A DNA stretch of 64,000 nt from Pseudomonas sp. B33.4 (GTDB lineage: Bacteria > Pseudomonadota > Gammaproteobacteria > Pseudomonadales > Pseudomonadaceae). The stretch covers positions 177,001 to 241,000 of the forward strand of contig NZ_CP140706.1 of NCBI RefSeq assembly GCF_034555375.1. The letters run 5' to 3'. This document shows positions 48,281 to 56,049 of this stretch, in pieces (within the stretch, counting starts at the first letter, position 1; the number at the start of each line of letters is the position of its first letter). The notes beneath the pieces are model-generated. The model was not told where the DNA came from and made no database searches. It saw only the letters and a program-made list of their open reading frames with translations. Made by a program: the position numbers and the translations under genes.

Positions 48281-48300
48281 ATGCATTGGATATGCATTAG
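48281..48300. promoter_or_regulatory. Candidate LysR operator before the TonB receptor gene
   Basis: AATGCATTGGATATGCATTA: inverted ATGCAT boxes five bases apart in the gap between the LysR and receptor genes. AATGCATTGGAT and its neighbour ATGCATTA recur as reverse complements at 42008-42051 before atsR. Confidence 0.5.
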
Positions 48301-48420
48301 GTCGACTCCTTATAAAGGCAATCTCTTATGCAGTAAATATTTGTAAAACCATAAATAAATAACTTAAAAGAATATGCAGCGCTGAAGATGTCTGTGTGTT
48401 TTTTGACCAGGAGCCGCGCC

Positions 48421-50781
48421 ATGAGTCCGTTGAACCTTGCGTCACCCTTAACGCCACGACGGCTCAAACGCCTGCCTCTGGCCCTGTTGCTGGCAGGAAG
48501 CGCGAGCTGGACTCACGGCTACGCCGCCGATTCTGAAACCCCGGCGCCGGTGCCGGCCGGCAAGCCTGCCGCCAACAGTTCGCAACTGGAAACCGTGACC
48601 GTCACCACCCGTCGCCGCGAAGAAAGTTCGCAAGATGTACCAACGCCAATGAGCGTGGTCAGCGGGCAGAATCTGGAGACGCAACGGGTCTACCGGATTC
48701 AGGATTTGCAGCAACTGGTGCCGAGCGTCAATGTCGCCTACATGCATGCGCGGCAGTCCAGCGTATCGATCCGTGGCCTGGGTAATAACCCGGCCAGCGA
48801 TGGCCTGGAAGGCAGCGTTGGTCTGTACATCGACAACGTCTATCTGGGCCGCCCGGGGATGGCGGTGTTTGACTTGATGGACATCGAACAGCTCGAAGTC
48901 TTGCGTGGGCCGCAGGGCACGCTGTTCGGCAAAAACACCACCGCCGGGGTGATCAACATCAGCACCCGCGCGCCGACCTTTACGCCCGAACGCAGCATCG
49001 AAACCTCGGTCGGCGAGGACGGTTATTTCCAGACCAAGGGCACGATTTCCGGGCCGCTCAATGATCAACTGGCCGGACGCTTTTCGGCTTATCGAACCCG
49101 TAGTGACGGCGACATCAAGAACGAATACGACGGCCATGATCTCAACGGTGGCTCGCGCGAGGGCTTCCGCGCGCAACTGCTGTTCAAGCCCAACGAAGAT
49201 TTCAACCTGCGCTGGATCGGTGACTACAACGAAGAAGATTCCAGCGCCGGCACCCGCGTGTTGTACAACACCGGGCCGACCATCAACGGCGTCAACCTAT
49301 ATCAGTCGCGTGCCAATGCGGCTGGCGCAACGCTGGTCAACGGCTCGCACCGCAAGGTCAATCTGGACAACGACCAGCACGTCACCGTGCATCAGGGCGG
49401 CACCTCGGTGGAGGCCAACTGGACGCTGCCGAGCGACTTCACACTGACCTCGATCAGCTCCTATCGCTTCTGGAATTTCACCCCGCGCAACGACGACGGC
49501 CTCAACGTGCCGGCCAGTTACAACGCCGGGGTTTCGGTGGAAGACAAACAGTATTCGCAGGAATTTCGCCTGGCCTCGCCCAAGGGTGAGTTCTTTGATT
49601 ACGTGGTCGGTGCCTACTACTTTGGCTCGGATCTGGACAATAAATCCTTTGCCTATTACGGACCCCAGGCCGATATCTGGAACGGCACGCCGGCCGGTGC
49701 ACTGGCCAACGTCACCAGCGTCGGCAACGGTCATATCAAGACCGACAGCTTTGCGCTATTCGCCCAAGGCACTTGGCACCTCACCGAGCGGCTGGATTTC
49801 ACCGCCGGGGTGCGTGGCACTTATGAAGAGAAATCCGCCTGGGTCACGCGCAATGCACCGGTGGGTGGTGCAACGGTGACGGGTGCTGCGGCAACGGCCA
49901 GGCGCGGTCGTGCCGGCGCTTACGATTCCGGCGACTTGAATCAGTACAGCTCCAGTCCCTCCGGGCTGCTCAACCTCAGCTATCGAATTACCGATGATGT
50001 TCTGGGCTACGCCACGTTGTCCCACGGCGAGAAATCCGGCGGGGTTAACCTCGCCGTCGGATCCGCGCCGGTGGCCGGCGCCGATTCGCTGTTGATCGGT
50101 ACTGAACGCGCGAACAACGCCGAACTGGGTTTCAAGAGCACGCTGTGGGATCACCGTCTGCAACTCAACGCCAACGTGTTCTGGACTCAGGTCAACGCTT
50201 ACCAGACCAACGCCTACGACGCGGAAAATCGCGTCCAGTACCTGACCAACGCCGGTTCCGTGCGTTCGCGCGGCGTCGAGTTCGAGAGCACGGTGATCCC
50301 GCTGCGCGGTCTGACCCTGAACATCAACGGCTCCTACAACGACGTTAGCTACCTCTCGTACAAAGATGCCCCGTGCCCGCCGGAAGTCAGTCAGGCGCCG
50401 GGTGCTCCAGCGTCTTGCGACCTCAGCGGGCATCAAGTGGTCGGCGCCTCGAAGTGGATCGGTAACGCCAACGGCGAATACAAATGGAATCTGGATAACG
50501 GCTTCGAACCTTACGTCACCGCGAGCTACGCATTCCGCTCGAAAGCGGTCGGTACGGTCGAGGATTCCGACTACGGCCAGATCCCCAGTTACGCCGTGGT
50601 CAACTTCTCCACCGGCCTGCGGGGCGACTTCAACCAAGGCCAGTGGGACGTGTCGCTGTGGCTGAAAAATGCCTTCGACAAAACCTACTACACGACCCTG
50701 TGGACAGGCGGCAACGGCGGCTATGAAGGCCTGCTCGGCACACCGCGCACCCTCGGCGTCACCGGTCGCTACGACTTCTGA
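48421..50781 (+). CDS. TonB-dependent outer-membrane receptor
   Basis: 786 residues. Signal peptide (cleavage near GYAAD), TonB box region ETVTVTTRRREES, plug domain (about 60-170; SVSIRGLGNNPAS, LRGPQGTLFGKNTTAGV) and 22-strand barrel ending in VTGRYDF with terminal Phe. CAGGAG upstream supports the ATG at 48421 over one 33 nt earlier. No Fur box is evident; position between a LysR gene and an arylsulfotransferase-like gene suggests uptake of a sulfated compound rather than a siderophore (inference). Confidence 0.9.
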   Translation: MSPLNLASPLTPRRLKRLPLALLLAGSASWTHGYAADSETPAPVPAGKPAANSSQLETVTVTTRRREESSQDVPTPMSVVSGQNLETQRVYRIQDLQQLVPSVNVAYMHARQSSVSIRGLGNNPASDGLEGSVGLYIDNVYLGRPGMAVFDLMDIEQLEVLRGPQGTLFGKNTTAGVINISTRAPTFTPERSIETSVGEDGYFQTKGTISGPLNDQLAGRFSAYRTRSDGDIKNEYDGHDLNGGSREGFRAQLLFKPNEDFNLRWIGDYNEEDSSAGTRVLYNTGPTINGVNLYQSRANAAGATLVNGSHRKVNLDNDQHVTVHQGGTSVEANWTLPSDFTLTSISSYRFWNFTPRNDDGLNVPASYNAGVSVEDKQYSQEFRLASPKGEFFDYVVGAYYFGSDLDNKSFAYYGPQADIWNGTPAGALANVTSVGNGHIKTDSFALFAQGTWHLTERLDFTAGVRGTYEEKSAWVTRNAPVGGATVTGAAATARRGRAGAYDSGDLNQYSSSPSGLLNLSYRITDDVLGYATLSHGEKSGGVNLAVGSAPVAGADSLLIGTERANNAELGFKSTLWDHRLQLNANVFWTQVNAYQTNAYDAENRVQYLTNAGSVRSRGVEFESTVIPLRGLTLNINGSYNDVSYLSYKDAPCPPEVSQAPGAPASCDLSGHQVVGASKWIGNANGEYKWNLDNGFEPYVTASYAFRSKAVGTVEDSDYGQIPSYAVVNFSTGLRGDFNQGQWDVSLWLKNAFDKTYYTTLWTGGNGGYEGLLGTPRTLGVTGRYDF

Positions 50782-50804
50782 TTGGTCATTTAAGGAGCTG
50801 CATC

Positions 50805-52148
50805 ATGTTGCGTATCAAAACCGCTTTGCCGGTGTTGCTGTCCGGCGCAGTGCTCAGTGCCGGCGCCTTCGCCGCGCCGAGTGTCTACCCGACCGGCGTC
50901 ACCCGTTACGACCCGAACAAGGCGTTCAACCAGTACGTGATTTTCAGCGGCGCCGACAAACAGACACACTTGATCGACATGAACGGCAACGAGGTGAAAA
51001 CCTGGCCACAGGCAGGTTTCCCGTCAGCGATCATCGATCCAAAACTGGTCGGCGGCGAGCGCGGGCATGTGCTGCTGCAACTGAGTGAAAAGGATCCCGG
51101 CAAACTCGGTTCGGCCGGCAACGGTCTGGGCAATCAGAGCGTCGGTGAACTGGACTGGAATGGCAAAGTCGTCTGGCAGTGGGGCGACAAGGCCCCCGGC
51201 GGCGCGGCGCAGCAGCATCACGATCAACGCCGGTTGAGTAACGGCAACACGGTGGTGCTGGCGAACAAGGTGCATAAGGTCAAAGGCTTCAAAGTCCCTG
51301 AGGTGATCGACGATGCGATCTATGAAGTCAGCCCCGACGGCGCGGTGAAATGGCAGTGGCTGGCGTCCGAGCATCTCAATGAATTCGGCTTCACCGCCGA
51401 GCAGTTGAAGCTGGTGCGCGCCAGTGAAAATCCGGACTACCTGCATATCAACAACCTCAGTCTGGTCGGGCCGAACAAGTGGTTCGATGCCGGTGACAAA
51501 CGCTTCAATCCGGACAACCTGTTGATCGATTCACGCAACGCCAACTTCATCGCGATCATCGACAAGAACAGCGGCAAAGTGGTCTGGCGTCTCGGCCCGA
51601 ACCTGCCGCTGATCAACCCGAAAACTGCGCAGAAATTGCCACGTCCGGTGGATCAGTTTGTCGGTCAGCATGATGCACACATCATCCCGGCCGGATTACC
51701 TGGCGCCGGCAATCTGCTGGTGTTCGACAACCAGGGTTCGGCGGGTTATCCGAACGTCACCCTCGGGTTGATTTCCGGCTCGCGCGTGCTGGAAATCGAC
51801 CCGCTGAAAAACGAGATTATCTGGCAGTACAGCGCTGCGAATTCGAAGCAGCCTGGGTGGGCGTTCTACAGTTCATTCATCAGCAGTGCGCGGCGCCTGC
51901 CCAATGGCAACACGCTGATCGACGAGGGCATGAACGGACGGTTTTTCCAGGTGACGGCCGGCGGTGAAAACGTCTGGGAATACGTCAGCCCGTATCTTGG
52001 CAAGGCGCCGGGCAGCGACGCGATCAGCAACTGGGTGTATCGGGCGCTCCCTGTGAGTTATGACTGGGTGCCAACGGACACGCCACGCTCCGAGACAGCG
52101 GTTATTGCACCCGTTGTCGGCGTGCAGCAAACCAATGCCAGCCGTTAG
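50805..52148 (+). CDS. Periplasmic arylsulfotransferase (ASST)-family protein
   Basis: 447 residues with a signal peptide ending near AFAAP. It has the repeated propeller blades of ASST proteins (GELDWNGKVVWQWG, VLEIDPLKNEIIWQYSAANS, LPNGNTLIDEG) and His-rich motifs HHDQRR (His138, His139) and GQHDAHIIP that could correspond to the active-site histidines. ASST moves sulfate between phenols without PAPS, with a His intermediate. It is shorter than E. coli-type AssT. It lies 23 nt after the TonB receptor gene with AAGGAG before ATG, so the two are co-transcribed. Confidence 0.83.
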   Translation: MLRIKTALPVLLSGAVLSAGAFAAPSVYPTGVTRYDPNKAFNQYVIFSGADKQTHLIDMNGNEVKTWPQAGFPSAIIDPKLVGGERGHVLLQLSEKDPGKLGSAGNGLGNQSVGELDWNGKVVWQWGDKAPGGAAQQHHDQRRLSNGNTVVLANKVHKVKGFKVPEVIDDAIYEVSPDGAVKWQWLASEHLNEFGFTAEQLKLVRASENPDYLHINNLSLVGPNKWFDAGDKRFNPDNLLIDSRNANFIAIIDKNSGKVVWRLGPNLPLINPKTAQKLPRPVDQFVGQHDAHIIPAGLPGAGNLLVFDNQGSAGYPNVTLGLISGSRVLEIDPLKNEIIWQYSAANSKQPGWAFYSSFISSARRLPNGNTLIDEGMNGRFFQVTAGGENVWEYVSPYLGKAPGSDAISNWVYRALPVSYDWVPTDTPRSETAVIAPVVGVQQTNASR

Positions 52149-52338
52149 TTGAATTGGAATTAGTGCTCGAACGAACGGCGATAAGTTATGAGCGGGTTGA
52201 ATAGTGCTTATTGCAATTTCGTTAGTAACTCGCGTGGACAAGAGTTGAATGTCCAACCATCCTGACTGTCGTGAGTTTCCAGGAGGAAACTTGCTCTCAT
52301 CGGAAGACACTTATCCCAACGATAAAGGAAATCTCGTT

Positions 52339-52665
52339 ATGTCGAGCATTAATGGCACTTATGTAAATTCCAACTCTGGCGCCAAGCTGGTGATTACCGA
52401 TGGTAATGATTCCAACGGCTCGTTCAGCGGAACGTTGAGTCAGGGTGGCGTGAATTACGACATCCGTTATGGAAACTACCATTTTCAGAACAGTACCGGT
52501 AACCCGACCACCATTGCAGTACTTGCTCAGAATGGTAATAGCGGTTATCAGACATGGACACTGTTTTCGCCGGATCATAACTACGCAAAATTGCGCGCTG
52601 CCGGCTCCCGTACAAACTTCGATGGTGATGTGGTGACCCTGGGCGGGGAATTCGTAAAACAGTAG
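52339..52665 (+). CDS. Small avidin-like beta-rich protein (tentative)
   Basis: 108 residues from ATG at 52339 (AAAGGAA upstream). An AGGAGGA at 52281 before TTG 52291 could instead give a 124-residue form. There is no signal peptide in either form and no Cys. GTYVNSNSGAKLVITDG followed by NGSFSGTL resembles the first two strands of (strept)avidin, and YQTWTLFSP resembles the Trp-bearing QWLL strand; most other biotin-contact Trp residues are missing. It may be a diverged avidin-fold lectin or ligand-binding protein. Own terminator. Confidence 0.55.
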   Translation: MSSINGTYVNSNSGAKLVITDGNDSNGSFSGTLSQGGVNYDIRYGNYHFQNSTGNPTTIAVLAQNGNSGYQTWTLFSPDHNYAKLRAAGSRTNFDGDVVTLGGEFVKQ

Positions 52666-52685
52666 TCTTGCTTAAAAATTTAAAA

Positions 52686-52716
52686 GGCCGGCGCACGAAA
52701 GTGCTCCGGTTTTTTT
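52686..52716 (+). terminator. Intrinsic terminator after the avidin-like gene
   Basis: CCGGCGCAC-GAAA-GTGCTCCGG stem with one mismatch, followed by seven Ts. Confidence 0.85.
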
Positions 52717-53046
52717 GTTATTCAGAAAAAATCATTATCAACTATCTACTTGGTATTAGTCGTCCTGCAAAACCGGGGCAGGCGAATTTGATGCGTTGCA
52801 TGAATACTTTCGATGCCTGAAAAGCATGCACTTTCTCACCTGTCGCTGCAGCCCGCGTGGCACGTGGCTTTGGCGGAATTGATCAATTTATATATTCCAT
52901 AAAAGCCTATGCATAACGTTAAAGATTACTTTCGGAGATAAGCGTCAAGCCCAATGATTCACCCATCGATTCGCCGTGGGGGATTCAACAAACGGTCGAT
53001 CGGCAGTTTTTGTAGAGAACGCAAAAAGACCGCAGGGAGTGAATCA
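52717..53046. other. 330-bp region before tonB
   Basis: No gene seen. TTCAGAAAAAATCATTATC (52721-52739) keeps the right half of a Fur box (AATCATTATC) and matches 12 of 19 consensus positions overall, a weak site. GGGAG at 53037 serves the tonB start. The tonB frame is open back to 52954, but without a Shine-Dalgarno or family similarity. Confidence 0.4.
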
Positions 53047-53856
53047 ATGGGCAATGTCCAGACCGCCGCCAGCGCAGAGGAATTGCTGTGGCGTCAGACG
53101 CCGGGTGGCGAGTTGGTCGATATCGGCCGGCCGCATCGTGTGCCGTTGGGGCAGTTGCGTTTGCAGCGTGCGCCCAAGGGCATTCTGAGTCGGCGCGAAA
53201 CAATTCTGCTCGGCGTGCTCGCGCTGGTGGTGCATGGCGCGGTGATCTATTGGATCAGCCAGAAGCCGACGCCGGTGCTGCCGATCGTGCCGCCGGAAAT
53301 TCCGCCGATGACTATCGAGTTCTCGCGTCCGGCACCGCCAGCACCACCGGTTGTCGAGCCGCCGCCACCTGCGCCAGTGGTTGAACCACCACCGCCAGTG
53401 GAAGACGAACTCGCAGTAAAACCACCGCCGCCAAAACCCGTTCCGAAACCCAAGCCGGTGGTTAAACAGGCACCCAAGCCAGCGCCGAAAGCGGTCGAAC
53501 AACCGCCCGCGCCGCCACAACCGGCAGCCCCGGTTGCGGCGCCAGCACCACCTGCTCCACCCGCGCCGGCACAGGTAACCCCGGCCTCGGCAAATGCCGC
53601 GTACCTGAAAAACCCGGCACCGGAATATCCGTCGCTGGCTCAGCGTCGCGGTTGGGAAGGCACGGTGTTGCTGCGCGTGCATGTACTGGCCAGCGGCAAA
53701 CCGGGCGAGATCCAGATTGCCAAAAGCAGTGGCCGGCAACAGCTCGACGACGCGGCGCTGAACGCTGTGAAACGTTGGAGTTTTGTCCCGGCCAAGCAAG
53801 GTGATGTCGCTCAGGACGGCTGGGTCAGCGTGCCCATCGATTTCAAGATTCATTAA
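53047..53856 (+). CDS. tonB2: TonB-family energy transducer (TonB2-like)
   Basis: 269 residues. A cytoplasmic N-terminal extension of about 55 residues precedes the TM helix (ILLGVLALVVHGAVIYW), the extended N-terminus typical of Pseudomonas TonB proteins; then a Pro/Lys-rich periplasmic spacer (about 85-190) and the C-terminal domain (about 200-269; NPAPEYPSLAQRRGWEGTV, AVKRWSFVPAK). It transmits proton-motive force from ExbB-ExbD to outer-membrane receptors. Followed by exbB and exbD as in P. aeruginosa tonB2-exbB1-exbD1. Confidence 0.92.
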   Translation: MGNVQTAASAEELLWRQTPGGELVDIGRPHRVPLGQLRLQRAPKGILSRRETILLGVLALVVHGAVIYWISQKPTPVLPIVPPEIPPMTIEFSRPAPPAPPVVEPPPPAPVVEPPPPVEDELAVKPPPPKPVPKPKPVVKQAPKPAPKAVEQPPAPPQPAAPVAAPAPPAPPAPAQVTPASANAAYLKNPAPEYPSLAQRRGWEGTVLLRVHVLASGKPGEIQIAKSSGRQQLDDAALNAVKRWSFVPAKQGDVAQDGWVSVPIDFKIH

Positions 53857-53901
53857 ACCGAAACCAAATTCGCGCGAAACGTTTACACGAGGGAATACAT
53901 C

Positions 53902-54627
53902 ATGACGTTACTGGCATCTCCACTGGAATCCATCGAAAGCGCGGTGATCTGGCTGCTGGTGGTTTTTTCCGTTGCCACCTGGGGCCTGGCATTGCTCAAG
54001 GCTTGGCAGTTCGGGCGGCTGAAGGCGCAGGATCGGCGTTTTCATAAACGTTTCTGGGCGGCGTCGAGTCTGGATTCCGCTGCTGAGTTGAGCGAAACCC
54101 AACCCGGCGCTGCGGCCCGGGTGGCGCAGGCCGGTTACGCGGCGATTCAAGTGGGCGAGGCGCCGCAGGCCAATGATTTGAGCCAGGCGATCAACCATCA
54201 GGATCGTCTGGAGCGCGCATTGCGCCAGCAGATCGTTCGCGAACGGCGTTCGCTGGAAACCGGTCTGGCGGTAGTCGCGAGTATTGGTAGTACGTCGCCG
54301 TTCATTGGGTTGTTCGGCACGGTGTGGGGAATCATGGAAGCGTTGAAGGGAATCAGCGCGGCCGGTTCGGCGAGCCTGGAAACGGTGGCCGGCCCGATCG
54401 GTGCGGCACTGGTCGCAACGGGCGTGGGTATCGCCGTCGCGGTACCGGCGGTGCTGGTTTACAACTACTTTTTGCGTCGGTTGAAACTGACGGCGGCGGA
54501 TCTGGATGACTTCGCCCACGACTTCTACAGCCTGGCGCAGAAGAGTGCGTTCCGCGTATTGATCCACCCGACTGCGCACAAGGTCGCAGTAACCGGCAAC
54601 GCAGCAAAAGTGAAGGAGGCGTCCTGA
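53902..54627 (+). CDS. exbB: ExbB, proton channel subunit
   Basis: 241 residues, three TM segments (about 13-32, 125-150, 165-187) in MotA/TolQ/ExbB layout, with the conserved IGSTSPFIGLFGTVWGIMEA and the later GPIGAALVATGVGIAVAVPA. Forms the pentamer around ExbD. exbD begins 1 nt after its stop. Confidence 0.95.
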   Translation: MTLLASPLESIESAVIWLLVVFSVATWGLALLKAWQFGRLKAQDRRFHKRFWAASSLDSAAELSETQPGAAARVAQAGYAAIQVGEAPQANDLSQAINHQDRLERALRQQIVRERRSLETGLAVVASIGSTSPFIGLFGTVWGIMEALKGISAAGSASLETVAGPIGAALVATGVGIAVAVPAVLVYNYFLRRLKLTAADLDDFAHDFYSLAQKSAFRVLIHPTAHKVAVTGNAAKVKEAS

Positions 54628-54628
54628 T

Positions 54629-55030
54629 ATGGCCTTCTCCACGCAAGACAGTGACGAGGTGCTCAGCGAGATCAACGTGACGCCGCTGGTGGATGTGATG
54701 CTGGTGCTGCTGGTGGTGTTTATCGTCACCGCACCGCTGCTGACCAACGCGATCCCGATCAACCTGCCGAAGACTGAAGCGGTGGCGCCGGTCGAGCAGA
54801 AGGATCCGTTGGTGGTGAGCATTGATGGCGCCGGCAAGCTGTTTATCAACAAGGACGAGATTCAGCCGGACTTGCTGGAGTTCAACCTCAAGTCGGCGAA
54901 GGCCAAGGACCCGGAAGTGCGCGTGCAGTTGCAGGCGGATGACGGGGTGAACTACGGCGAAGTGGCGCGGGCCATGGCCTCGATTGAGCGGGCGGGGATT
55001 ACCAAGTTGTCGGTGATTACTGCGCGGTGA
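54629..55030 (+). CDS. exbD: ExbD, proton channel subunit
   Basis: 133 residues: cytoplasmic start, one TM helix with the essential Asp22 in PLVDVMLVLLVVFIVTAPLL, and a periplasmic domain (about 45-133). Completes the TonB-ExbB-ExbD motor; last gene of the unit, with a terminator 20 nt after. Confidence 0.95.
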   Translation: MAFSTQDSDEVLSEINVTPLVDVMLVLLVVFIVTAPLLTNAIPINLPKTEAVAPVEQKDPLVVSIDGAGKLFINKDEIQPDLLEFNLKSAKAKDPEVRVQLQADDGVNYGEVARAMASIERAGITKLSVITAR

Positions 55031-55048
55031 CAGATTTAACGTTTTTCC

Positions 55049-55084
55049 GGGGCCGTCTCCTTGGCAGGGTGCGGCCCTTTTTTT
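55049..55084 (+). terminator. Intrinsic terminator after exbD
   Basis: GGGCCG / CGGCCC stem with a 16-nt loop and a run of seven Ts. Confidence 0.8.
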
Positions 55085-55105
55085 ATTTCTGGCGGGGGAG
55101 AAAAG

Positions 55106-55283
55106 CCCCTCACCCTAACCCTCCCGAAACGTCGGACCGCCCAGAGGTAGAGGGGACTGATCTCGGTTGTTCTCACGTGTTACGCCGACCTGAAATATCC
55201 AGTCGAACTCCAAATCTGAAAACCGCATAGATCGGCTCCCTTTCCCCCTCGCCCCCTTGGGGGAGAGGGTTGGGGTGAGGGGG
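55106..55283. repeat. Dispersed inverted-repeat element, copy C (disrupted left end)
   Basis: 178 bp. The left end reads CCCTCACCCTAACCCTC and then carries about 17 extra bases (CCGAAACGTCGGACCG) before AGAGGTAGAGGGGACTGA, so its left hairpin is interrupted; the right end is intact. Confidence 0.85.
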
Positions 55284-55342
55284 AAGGTATCTAAAGTCAT
55301 CCACAAATCACATATGCAATTCAGGTCTTAATAAATAGCTTC

Positions 55343-55378
55343 TTATTCCTTAACGAATATAAATCCCCTCCCTATACT
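55343..55378 (+). promoter_or_regulatory. TTATTCC element overlapping the hydrolase promoter
   Basis: TTATTCC (55343-55349) directly abuts TTAACG (-35), followed 17 bp on by TATACT (-10, 55373-55378), 36 bp before the ATG. An activator site touching the -35 is what a LysR-type protein such as CysB would need. Confidence 0.6.
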
Positions 55379-55413
55379 CCTTCAGGAACAGACACGACGC
55401 AGGAGAGCTCCCC

Positions 55414-55995
55414 ATGCGCAACGAATCAATCCGCTATCTGATTGTGCCGGGCTGGCAAGGATCGCCAGAAGATCATTGGCAAAGCCACTGGCAGAACAGC
55501 CTGCCGAACAGCGCGCGAGTCGAGCAGGCCGATTGGCTGACGCCGCGTCGTGAAGATTGGGTCGCGGCATTGGCCGAAGCGATTGCTGCCGACAGCACGC
55601 CAGTGATCCTTATCGCCCACAGCCTCGGCTGCGTCACGGTTGCCCATTGGGCGGCCACGGCGCCGTTGCAATACCTGCGTCAGGTACGCGGCGCCTTGCT
55701 GGTTGCTCCAGCCGATGTCGAGCGCCCGGCCTGCGCGCCTGCGCTGCGTAACTTCGCACCGATTCCGACTGATTTGCTGCCGTTTCCGAGCCAGGTGGTC
55801 AGCTCCGATAACGACGCCGCCGTGAGTGCGCCGCGAGCGCTCGAACTGGCGCGCAACTGGGGTGCCGAGGCGGGGATTCTCGCCGGTGCCGGACACATCA
55901 ACGTCAAGTCCGGGCATCAGCGTTGGGAGCAGGGTTTTGCTTATCTCTATCGCCTGCAAAACCGCATGGAACACCACGCCCGCCGCCGCGCCTGA
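55414..55995 (+). CDS. RBBP9/YdeN-family alpha/beta hydrolase
   Basis: 193 residues, cytoplasmic. VPGWQGSPEDHWQSHW near the N-terminus and the nucleophile Ser in AHSLGCVTVAHW identify the family; the catalytic His is in GAGHINVKSG near residue 170 and the Asp in SSDNDAAV. Physiological substrate unknown. Promoter with a TTATTCC element; the next gene on the same strand is a sigma-54 activator 54 bp on. Confidence 0.88.
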   Translation: MRNESIRYLIVPGWQGSPEDHWQSHWQNSLPNSARVEQADWLTPRREDWVAALAEAIAADSTPVILIAHSLGCVTVAHWAATAPLQYLRQVRGALLVAPADVERPACAPALRNFAPIPTDLLPFPSQVVSSDNDAAVSAPRALELARNWGAEAGILAGAGHINVKSGHQRWEQGFAYLYRLQNRMEHHARRRA

Positions 55996-56049
55996 TTTAT
56001 ATTTCTTTCAACGCCCCCGTCTCCCGGCGGTTTTGGGCGGGAGTCTGCC

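Noticed and set aside
52954..53046. Longer tonB start at 52954
   Set aside because: No Shine-Dalgarno before it and the added 31 residues are basic without similarity; GGGAG precedes ATG 53047 and gives the usual TonB2 length.
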